A stretch of DNA of 64,000 bases, from positions 1 to 64,000 of the forward strand of contig JAJZQO010000006.1 in NCBI GenBank assembly GCA_021847575.1. Direction: 5' to 3'. The translations under genes were made by a program, and so were the position numbers. The DNA is from Bacillota bacterium (lineage in GTDB: Bacteria; Bacillota; Sulfobacillia; JAJZYS01; JAJYTV01). Positions 56,820 to 64,000 of the stretch are shown piece after piece (the first letter of the stretch is position 1; each line of letters starts with the position of its first letter). The notes under the pieces were generated by a model. The model searched no databases. It was not told the origin of the DNA and was given only the letters and a program-made list of their open reading frames with translations.

Positions 56820-57530
56820 CTAGTGGTGCCCGGCTGGCTTCATGCTCTGGCTGATATAGGCCAAAGTGAGCACCATGAAGATGAACGACTGCATCACAGC
56901 GATGAACGTGTTGAAAGCCAACACCCCAAGCTGGAGCAGAACCGACAAGATGAATGCCACACCGAACCAGAGGGAGATGCCGACCGGCACGATGCTTGTC
57001 GCCAGACCCATGAGCATGTCGCCAGCGAAGATGTTGCCGAAAAGTCGCAAGGCCAGCGTGGCGGGGTTCGTGAACTGCTCGAGGACGAAGAGCGGCGTCA
57101 GGCCCCAGGGGCTTGACATGCTCCTAAGGTGCCCGCCGAACTTGCGGTAGTGCACACCGTAGAAGTGAATCAGAACAAAGACGATAAGGGCGAGCCCGAT
57201 CGGGGTGTTGATGTCGGCGGCCGGGGCATGGAAGAACGGGATCGGCAGAAGGCTGAAGATGTTGACCACGAGCAGAAACATCAGCTCCGCCACCAGAAGC
57301 CGGAAGATGCGATTGCCCTGCTCGTCGTTCAAATCGTCGCGAACATAGTTGTTAACAAAGTCGAATGCGAGTTCCACGAAATTCTGAAGGCCACGTGGCT
57401 TCTCGACGCTCGCCTTGCGTCCCGCCAGGCGGAACATCAGGAATACCACCAACATAGCGGCCCATGTGAACACCATAGTGTCCGCGTTCACAATGTAGCC
57501 GAAGATATGCCACTGCCACTGCGCCTCCAT
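56820..57530 (-). CDS. atpB: ATP synthase a subunit
   Basis: NPATLALRLFGNIFAGDMLMGL, C-terminal FNTFIAVMQSFIFMVLTLAYI. Confidence 0.97.
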   Translation of the reverse strand: MEAQWQWHIFGYIVNADTMVFTWAAMLVVFLMFRLAGRKASVEKPRGLQNFVELAFDFVNNYVRDDLNDEQGNRIFRLLVAELMFLLVVNIFSLLPIPFFHAPAADINTPIGLALIVFVLIHFYGVHYRKFGGHLRSMSSPWGLTPLFVLEQFTNPATLALRLFGNIFAGDMLMGLATSIVPVGISLWFGVAFILSVLLQLGVLAFNTFIAVMQSFIFMVLTLAYISQSMKPAGHH

Positions 57531-57533
57531 GCG

Positions 57534-57881
57534 TCACCTCTGCTCCTTTACTGCCAGGATGAGTACGACAGCTTCCTCCAATAAGAAACCGCCGAGGAAC
57601 GCGATATCCCCCGACGTACCCACGAGGCGCCGCAGGATCAGCAGCACCAGGACCAGGACAGCCGCCCGGGCGAAGAAGTTGACCTGCAGCCCCACCGCGG
57701 CTCTCACGAAGTTGGCCTGAACGATCGTGCCGCTGCGCAGCCACAGCATCATGAGGTTCACAAAGCCAGTCGCAGCACCGGCCATGATGCCGATGCTCAC
57801 AGGATTGGCCGGCATCAGCGCCCAGAATATGAACGCCAGCGCAACGACGAGCAACCCGAAACTGACTGCGGTCCGACGCAT
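57534..57881 (-). CDS. AtpI-like ATP synthase subunit I (four-TM)
   Basis: 115-aa hydrophobic protein at the head of the atp operon. Confidence 0.7.
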   Translation of the reverse strand: MRRTAVSFGLLVVALAFIFWALMPANPVSIGIMAGAATGFVNLMMLWLRSGTIVQANFVRAAVGLQVNFFARAAVLVLVLLILRRLVGTSGDIAFLGGFLLEEAVVLILAVKEQR

Positions 57882-58007
57882 GCACTACCCCTTCGATGGT
57901 GGATGCGCGGGCCACCGGAGACCGCGCCAGTCGACGTTAGACCGCCCAATCGAGAGCTTTTTGGCGCTCGGCGTATCTCCGCTCCACTGGTGGCCGCTAT
58001 TCGCGGG

Positions 58008-58030
58008 AAACGCGCCAATTCGGCGCGTTT
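58008..58030. terminator. Hairpin between wecB and the atp operon
   Basis: AAACGCGCC AATTC GGCGCGTTT. Confidence 0.55.
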
Positions 58031-58155
58031 TCACATGCGAAGCGTATCTCCTCCCATAGTATAAGAGATGCGGTGCCATGTGACAAGCAAACGCTTAGGC
58101 AGATCGGCCTTGTGGCGCTACCTGCGGCCGTAGGCAATAGGCCGACCGGTGTGGC

Positions 58156-59289
58156 CTATAGGAACTCGTCGGGCGGCTCGGCACGGTCGCCGAACCAGTG
58201 CAGGACGGCTTGCCAGATGCGGTCGGACGCCCGGCCGTCACCGAATGGGTTCCTCGCCCTGGCCATCGCCTGCCACGCCTCAATATTGTCGAAAAGCTCG
58301 AGCGAGGCCGCCAAAACGTACTCCTCGTCGTACCCCACCATGCGGACGACCCCTGCGTCGATGGCTTCCGGACGCTCGGACGTGTCGCGTAGCAGCAGAA
58401 GAGGCACCCCGAGCGCCGGGCACTCCTCTTGCAGGCCACCGCTGTCCGTCATGACCAGTTTGGCCTTCGCCACGAGTTGCATGAACTCTGGGTAATCGAG
58501 CGGCTCGAGAAGGTGGATGCGGGGGTGTCCCGACAGGATGTCCTGCACCGGATCCTGCACTGCAGGGTTCGGGTGGACGCTGAAGGCCACCTGTACGTCG
58601 CGCTGGTCGGCGAATCGGCGGATGGCCCGAAAGATCGCCCGATGGCGTTCGCCGATGTTTTCGCGCCTATGCGCCTCCACCACCACGAGGAAGGGCGCAT
58701 CGGCGAGTTCACGCAGTTCTGGCCTGGACCAGGGACGCTGGTGGCCTGTCATGAGCTGCACGGCGTCGATGACGGTGTTGCCGGTCACGAAAATGTCGCC
58801 AGGGCAGGACTCGCGCCTGAGAGACGCGCTGGCCACCTGGGTCGGCGCGAAGAGGAGGTCCGAAAGGCGGTCGGCCAGTTGCCGGTTCATCTCTTCGGGC
58901 CACGGGCTGTACTTCTGCCCGGACCTCAGGCCCGCCTCGACATGGCCGACCGGAATCTGCTGATAATAGGCGGCCAATGCCGCATAGAGCGTGGTGGACG
59001 TGTCGCCGTGCACCAGGACGAGCTCCGGCTTCGCCTGCTTCAGCACCTGCTCCATGCCAGTGAGCACGCCCGTCGCGATGGAGGTGAGGCTCTGGCTCTC
59101 CTGCATGATGTCGAGGTCGTAGTCCGCCGTCACGCTGAAATCGCGCAGCACCTTGTCGAGCAACTCGCGGTGCTGCGCCGTAACGGCAACCTGGCAGGCA
59201 ACTCCATGGCGTTGCGCGCTGTTCACCACGGGGGCCATCTTGATCGCCTCGGGTCGGGTGCCAAAGACGGCGAGAACCTTTCGGCTCAA
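58156..59289 (-). CDS. wecB: UDP-N-acetylglucosamine 2-epimerase (non-hydrolysing)
   Basis: KVLAVFGTRPEAIKMAPVV, VHGDTSTTLYAALAAYYQQIPVGHVEAGLRSG. Confidence 0.96.
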   Translation of the reverse strand: MSRKVLAVFGTRPEAIKMAPVVNSAQRHGVACQVAVTAQHRELLDKVLRDFSVTADYDLDIMQESQSLTSIATGVLTGMEQVLKQAKPELVLVHGDTSTTLYAALAAYYQQIPVGHVEAGLRSGQKYSPWPEEMNRQLADRLSDLLFAPTQVASASLRRESCPGDIFVTGNTVIDAVQLMTGHQRPWSRPELRELADAPFLVVVEAHRRENIGERHRAIFRAIRRFADQRDVQVAFSVHPNPAVQDPVQDILSGHPRIHLLEPLDYPEFMQLVAKAKLVMTDSGGLQEECPALGVPLLLLRDTSERPEAIDAGVVRMVGYDEEYVLAASLELFDNIEAWQAMARARNPFGDGRASDRIWQAVLHWFGDRAEPPDEFL

Positions 59290-60341
59290 CGCGCCACCCC
59301 ACGATCGTGGGGCTGCGGCAGGGGTGGTGCCTTCGTCGGCAACTCAAGCAGGCCGGAGCGCATGCCGATGATGAGCAGGCCGACCAGAAGCAGGGCCACG
59401 ATGGCGAAACCCAGGCCGCGCGGCAGCAGCACGACCAGTACCGCGCCGAGGCCGCAGGCGACGGCCACCGTGTAGAGGAGCAGCACGGCCCGGCGCTGTG
59501 AAAGGCCGCGGTCGATCAGCCTGTGATGCAGATGGCCGCTATCCGCCTGGCCGATGGGCTGGTGGCTGCGAATGCGCCGGACGATCGCGAATGCGGTGTC
59601 GAAGAACGGCAGGCCGAGCGCCAGAACGGGGACGCCGATGGCAAGCGCCGCCGCCTGCTTGTCGGTGCCCAGCACAGCCAGCGCCGCCAGTACGTAGCCA
59701 AGGTACATGGCTCCGGTGTCGCCGAGGAAAATGTTCGCCGGAGCGAAGTTGTCCCGCAGGAAACCGATCGTCGCGCCGGCGATCGCGGCGCTCAGAACGG
59801 CGCTCTCGATGTCGCCGCGATGCAGCGAGACGACGAGCATCGCCAGCGATGCGATCGCCGTGATGCCAGACGCGAGCCCGTCCAGTCCGTCGGCCAAGTT
59901 GACCATGTTCTCAACCGCCACCACCCATACGACCGTCAGCACGTAGCCGATCGCGCCTGTATAGAGGATGCCCCCAAAGGGGTTGGTCACCCAGCCGATG
60001 CGCGAGCCGAAAACCGCCAGGACGATGCCGGACACGATCTGGCCCAGAAGCTTCTGCCAAGGTCTCAAGCTCCAGATGTCGTCGACCACGCCGACGAGCG
60101 CTATGACAATTCCACCCGCCAGCAGGCCCGTCACTCCTGGCGAATGCCAGGACATCGCGGCCGCGGCGATCGTGAATCCACCTATGATGGCAAGACCGCC
60201 CATGTGCGGCATCGGGCGCCGGTGCATCGAGCGGTCGTTGGGCGGCTTCAGCAGCCCGAGCCGCACCACCCAACGCCGCACAAGCGGCGTCAGGGCAAGC
60301 ACGATCGCTCCGGCGAGCAATGCCGCGAACAACTCGCGCAT
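59286..60341 (-). CDS. Undecaprenyl-phosphate GlcNAc-1-phosphate transferase (TagO/WecA, MraY family)
   Basis: PPNDRSMHRRPMPHMGGLAII, NMVNLADGLDGLASG, NIFLGDTGAMYLGYVLA, QPIGQADSGHLHHRLIDRG. Confidence 0.95.
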   Translation of the reverse strand: MRELFAALLAGAIVLALTPLVRRWVVRLGLLKPPNDRSMHRRPMPHMGGLAIIGGFTIAAAAMSWHSPGVTGLLAGGIVIALVGVVDDIWSLRPWQKLLGQIVSGIVLAVFGSRIGWVTNPFGGILYTGAIGYVLTVVWVVAVENMVNLADGLDGLASGITAIASLAMLVVSLHRGDIESAVLSAAIAGATIGFLRDNFAPANIFLGDTGAMYLGYVLAALAVLGTDKQAAALAIGVPVLALGLPFFDTAFAIVRRIRSHQPIGQADSGHLHHRLIDRGLSQRRAVLLLYTVAVACGLGAVLVVLLPRGLGFAIVALLLVGLLIIGMRSGLLELPTKAPPLPQPHDRGVAR

Positions 60342-60463
60342 TTCAATTGCTCCTCATGCAGCACATGATTCGATTCTACTAACAATCCTAATACCGCGAC
60401 AGGGCAGCGTCAAATGGATGTATCTGAGCATGTGCTTCTTTTCTTAGTATCTACTTATACAAG

Positions 60464-60790
60464 TCACACGCTTTTCAAATATCCGCGACGGATTAGCTTC
60501 TCGATATGCGCTTCGAGAATCTCACCGATCTGAACGTCATATGATTCTTCCAGGACGAACATCATGGTGACAGCCGTCTGGGCAACGTCGAGCAATTCCT
60601 CCGCCACACGACGAATGGCATCCTCTTCGCCAGTCACCACCCGCTCGCCCGAAAGCCCGCGCACCTTGCCAATGGCGGCACCGAGTTCCCCGGCCTCCTC
60701 CATCAATTTCAGCGCCGTCGACTCAAGAGTGGGGCTCAGACCGTCGAGCCTCGGCAGATGGATCTCCTTCGTCTGCGCCAACTCGCACAT
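60464..60790 (-). CDS. MazG-like nucleotide pyrophosphohydrolase
   Basis: LKLMEEAGELGAAIGKV...EEDAIRRVAEELLDVAQTAVTMMFVLEE. Confidence 0.85.
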   Translation of the reverse strand: MCELAQTKEIHLPRLDGLSPTLESTALKLMEEAGELGAAIGKVRGLSGERVVTGEEDAIRRVAEELLDVAQTAVTMMFVLEESYDVQIGEILEAHIEKLIRRGYLKSV

Positions 60791-61247
60791 CGACCTCCTG
60801 ATGCGGCCGAAAACCTTCGGGGGCTTCGCCACGCTCGCAGGAGATTCCCGCCTGCAGGCGCAAGGCGCGCGCCAGCGTGTCCTCGTAGGGGTCCAGGTAC
60901 ACGATCCGTCGGACGCGGGCGTTCAGCAACATCTTCGTGCATTGCAGGCACGGTTCCGAGGTGACGTAGATGGTGGCACCCTCCGTGGAGACACCATGCG
61001 CCGCCGCCTGGAGGAGCGCGTTCTGTTCGGCGTGCAGGGTGCGTACGCAATGTCCGTCCACGATCAGGCAGCCGACGTCGGTGCAGTGCGGCAGGCCCTC
61101 GGGTGCGCCGTTGTATCCCGTCGTCAGGATGCGGCGATCCCGGACGAGCACCGCTCCGACGGCACGCCTGAGGCACGTCGAGCGGCCGCTTACGGTGGCC
61201 GCGATCTGCAGGAAGTAGGCGTCCCACGTCGGACGCGGCCGCGTCAC
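60723..61247 (-). CDS. comEB: ComEB/dCMP deaminase family protein
   Basis: TCLRRAVGAVLVRDRRILTTGYNGAPEGLPHC, HAEQNALLQAA, TSEPCLQCTKMLLNA. Confidence 0.95.
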   Translation of the reverse strand: MTRPRPTWDAYFLQIAATVSGRSTCLRRAVGAVLVRDRRILTTGYNGAPEGLPHCTDVGCLIVDGHCVRTLHAEQNALLQAAAHGVSTEGATIYVTSEPCLQCTKMLLNARVRRIVYLDPYEDTLARALRLQAGISCERGEAPEGFRPHQEVDVRVGADEGDPSAEARRSEPHS

Positions 61248-61798
61248 CTCGGCCGCTCCGCAGGGTACTGGGCCCGCGCACCGCCGATGAGCGGCGGCCG
61301 CGTGTGCGCGCCGACAACGTGCGCCTGCCCGATCGACTTGACGCCGAGGCGCACCGGCACCGCAACAGGGCGGAGGTGCATGCCGATCAGCGTATCACCG
61401 ATGTCGAGGCCGGCTCCCGCCTGCAGGCTCGCTACGAGGCACGCCTCCTCGCCAAGGCGCCCGTAGTAGGCAGCCGCCAGGGCTCCGCCGGCGCCGGGTA
61501 CGGGCCTCGCCGTGACTTCCTGCAGCCCGCGGGCTAAGGCGACCGAACGCGGCAGCACCACGGCGCGGTTGAGATGCTCGCAGCACTGCACGGCAAGCAC
61601 CGCGTCCGTTTCATCCATCGCGGCGAGAAGCCCGTCCACCAGAGCCTCCCCGACCGCGAGCGCAGGCCGCGTGCCGATCTGCTCGCCCTGCACTTCGCTG
61701 GTGGACCCGCCGACGACCACCGTGTCCCGCGGCTGGAGCCGGCTAGTGGCCAAGAGCTCCGCCATGGCCTGGCGGGCCGCCTCCCGATACGCGTCCAT
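61244..61798 (-). CDS. YwlG / TIGR01440 (DUF436) family protein
   Basis: VVVGGSTSEVQGEQIGTRPALAVGEALVDGL...LAVQCCEHLNRAVVLPR; start at MDAYREAARQAMAELLA. Confidence 0.9.
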   Translation of the reverse strand: MDAYREAARQAMAELLATSRLQPRDTVVVGGSTSEVQGEQIGTRPALAVGEALVDGLLAAMDETDAVLAVQCCEHLNRAVVLPRSVALARGLQEVTARPVPGAGGALAAAYYGRLGEEACLVASLQAGAGLDIGDTLIGMHLRPVAVPVRLGVKSIGQAHVVGAHTRPPLIGGARAQYPAERPR

Positions 61799-61924
61799 GG
61801 CGCACCTCCTGCAGCTCATCCAGACCCTCGGTTCCATATTGGACCATGTCGCGCGCTGCGCAACGCAATAGGGATGAGAAACTTGCGAGAATATGCGGTA
61901 CCGGTACACGAGGAGCCGGGAACC

Positions 61925-62809
61925 TCAACTCTCGGCCTCGATCGCCCTGATCTTGTCGACGCGCCTCGCGTGGCGGCCGCCGTCGAAAGACTGCCGCAAG
62001 AAGCGCAACGTCGCCTCCCGGGCCACTTCCGGGCCCGTGAGGCGGGCGCCTAGACATAGCACGTTGGCGTCGTTGTGACGGCGGGCGAGTTCCGCGCCAA
62101 GTCCCTCCGCCGCGAGTGCTGCGCGAACGCCCGGCACCTTGTTGGCGCTGATCGACATGCCGATGCCCGTGCCGCAGATCAGCACGCCGGCGCCCACGTC
62201 GCCACCGGCCACCGCACGGCCAACGGCCAGTGCGAAGTCGGGATAGTCGCAACTCTCCACGCTGTCGGTGCCGAAATCCAACGTGGGCACGCCCTCGTGA
62301 CGCAATGCCGCGGTAAGCTCGCGCTTGAGCGAGAATCCGGCGTGATCCGAACCGAACCCCACTGTCTGCAGGTATAGCCAGCCGTGCCGCACTTTCGCGC
62401 GGCGAAGCAGGCTCGCGATGCGGTCCGCCGTCTCGCGGTAGCGCCCGTCACCTTGGCCGATCGGATCCTCGATTTCCTCCGCGGGCTCCCCCGCGTAGGC
62501 GCCAAGGCTGAATACCCTGCCTTCGGCGTCGGGGAATCGTCTGCGCACCTCGTCCTGGTGCGCACGCGTCATCGTCAGGCAGACCGCCCCGGCCAGCAGC
62601 TGCGCGCGCAGGGTCTGCGCCCGGTGGTCTTCGAGGGACAGTCCACGCTCCCGCGCGACGCTGCGGGCGGCCTCGGCGGCCGGGCCGCCGTCGTAGGCGG
62701 CGAGTCCCGCCGACTGCACGTCGGCGTCAGGCTCCTCCGCGCGCAGGATGGCCGCCGCCAGGGGACTGCGGCAGGTGTTGCCGCTGCACACGAACACAAC
62801 GCGCTTCAT
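61925..62809 (-). CDS. Fusion: low-MW protein (arginine) phosphatase YwlE + ribose-5-phosphate isomerase B
   Basis: N-terminal MKRVVFVCSGNTCRSPLAAAIL; C-terminal VGFGSDHAGFSLKRELTAAL...GVLICGTGIGMSISANKVPGVRAAL...RRHNDANVLCLGARLTG in one uninterrupted ORF. Confidence 0.95.
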   Translation of the reverse strand: MKRVVFVCSGNTCRSPLAAAILRAEEPDADVQSAGLAAYDGGPAAEAARSVARERGLSLEDHRAQTLRAQLLAGAVCLTMTRAHQDEVRRRFPDAEGRVFSLGAYAGEPAEEIEDPIGQGDGRYRETADRIASLLRRAKVRHGWLYLQTVGFGSDHAGFSLKRELTAALRHEGVPTLDFGTDSVESCDYPDFALAVGRAVAGGDVGAGVLICGTGIGMSISANKVPGVRAALAAEGLGAELARRHNDANVLCLGARLTGPEVAREATLRFLRQSFDGGRHARRVDKIRAIEAES

Positions 62810-63798
62810 GTTTCCTCCCCCACGCTTGAAGGCTCCGTTGTCACATTTGCTCCGGCTGCCCTGAGAAGCCTGTCCCGTACCCCGGCCGCCTCGGGAGACG
62901 CAGGAGGCCAGGCCGCGATTACGGGCGCCTGCAGGCGCTCCGCATCGCGCAGTGTTTCATAGAGTCTTCTCTGCAGATCTGCAAGGTCCCTCGCAAGAAG
63001 ACCGGTCGCCCCCTCAGGTGCCGCAGCCGCAAGGCCAATGTACACCGCGGCGGGTTCGGCCAGAAGGGCCGCGGCCAGTGCTCGCCGGAGCCAGTCGCCA
63101 CCGCCGGCGAAGAGATGCACGGGAACGCTGGGCGCGTAGTGCCTGTAACGCGTGCCGGGCGAGCGCCTCGAGCCCGAGGCGTGCCCCACCTCCGTGGCCA
63201 GGACGCGCTCGATCTGCCTTTGGTCGATATCCCCCGGTCGCAGGATCATGGGCGTCGGTCCCGTCAGGTCAACCACGGTCGACTCGATGCCCACCGTCGC
63301 CGCTGGCCCGTCGAGCACGGCCTCGATCCTGCCTCCCACTTCGCTCATCGCCGCCGCGGCCGTGGTCGGGCTCGGCCTGCCCGATCGGTTGGCGGATGGC
63401 GCCGAGACTGGCCGGCCTGCCGCCTGGAGCAGACGCAGCGCGGTCGGCTCGGCGGGCATGCGCAAAGCGACGGTCGCCCCAGGAAGCAGACCGCGCGACG
63501 GCAGCACGAACGTCAGGGGACCGGGCCAGAATCTGTCCGCGAGACGCCAGGCGCGCTCATCCGGCTCGGCCCAGCGACCGATCTCCTCGATCCCTGCGAC
63601 GTGCACGATGAGCGGGTTGTCGGAGGGTCTTGACTTGGCGGCATAGATCCTCGCGACAGCGCTCGCGTCCAGCGCGTTCGCGCCGAGCCCGTAGACCGTC
63701 TCCGTGGGAAACGCGACCAGGGCGCCGGCGCGCAGGAGCGCAGCCGCCCTCGCGATGCCCGAGGCGTCGGGCCTGATCAGTTCCGTACGCATGTCCAT
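62806..63798 (-). CDS. L-threonylcarbamoyladenylate synthase (Sua5/YwlC)
   Basis: ALLRAGALVAFPTETVYGLGANALDASAVARIYAAKSRPSDNPLIVHVA plus C-terminal Sua5 domain SPGTRYRHYAPSVPVHLF. Confidence 0.96.
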   Translation of the reverse strand: MDMRTELIRPDASGIARAAALLRAGALVAFPTETVYGLGANALDASAVARIYAAKSRPSDNPLIVHVAGIEEIGRWAEPDERAWRLADRFWPGPLTFVLPSRGLLPGATVALRMPAEPTALRLLQAAGRPVSAPSANRSGRPSPTTAAAAMSEVGGRIEAVLDGPAATVGIESTVVDLTGPTPMILRPGDIDQRQIERVLATEVGHASGSRRSPGTRYRHYAPSVPVHLFAGGGDWLRRALAAALLAEPAAVYIGLAAAAPEGATGLLARDLADLQRRLYETLRDAERLQAPVIAAWPPASPEAAGVRDRLLRAAGANVTTEPSSVGEET

Positions 63799-64000
63799 CG
63801 CCCCCCGACGACGCGCTCGATGCCGGCGAGGTCCTCCTGACAGACCATGTCCTGAAACCCCCTGCGGGCGAGAAGACCTGCGACGTCGCCGCTCTGGCCG
63901 GCCCCCACCTCAAGCAGAAGCCAGCCGCCCGGAGCCAGGTGATCGGGCGCTTGCCGCACGAGACGGCGTATCGCCCTGAGGCCGTCCGCCCCGCTCACGA
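63777..64000 (-). CDS. prmC: Release-factor glutamine methyltransferase PrmC, C-terminal fragment
   Basis: SGADGLRAIRRLVRQAPDHLAPGGWLLLEVGAGQSGDVAGLL; runs off window end. Confidence 0.88.
   Translation of the reverse strand, partial: VSGADGLRAIRRLVRQAPDHLAPGGWLLLEVGAGQSGDVAGLLARRGFQDMVCQEDLAGIERVVGGRWTCVRN

Overview
The window is a contiguous 64-kb piece of a GC-rich, sporulating Bacillota-type chromosome (inferred from SpoIIID, a SpoIIQ-like protein, YvcK/RapZ, the YwlC/YwlE/YwlG block and an S-box). Most of it is conserved core genes on the minus strand: yvcK-rapZ, uvrC-uvrA, uvrB, ftsEX with an EnvC-like M23 protein, prfB (with its +1 programmed frameshift), secA, hpf, metK with a SAM-I riboswitch, fabZ, mbl, spoIIID, murA, the full atp operon, wecB, tagO-like, comEB, ywlG, sua5 and prmC. 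The main accessory block is an ~11-kb plus-strand catabolic/transport cluster at 37534-48755. It contains an enoyl-CoA hydratase, a LivKGFHM-type ABC importer, a TetR regulator, a KASIII-like enzyme, an acyl-CoA ligase, an alpha/beta hydrolase and an aldehyde-dehydrogenase-like protein. It lies in the ancestral murA-spoIID-spoIIQ-spoIIID neighbourhood. The observations most worth following are: (1) an intact serine recombinase with a coupled 30-aa ORF between the spoIIQ-like gene and spoIIID, its 3' end overlapping spoIIID; (2) the catabolic cluster splitting the murA/spoIIQ synteny, with spoIID not seen; (3) a YwlE-RpiB gene fusion; (4) a bactofilin ORF with an in-frame TAG, coupled to an M23 gene; (5) a near-perfect 21-bp palindrome just downstream of the liv promoter; (6) an ALDH-like protein with the catalytic Glu motif changed to RMDGK. 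No tRNA, rRNA or CRISPR array was seen. All calls are from reading the sequence and ORF translations; no searches were run.
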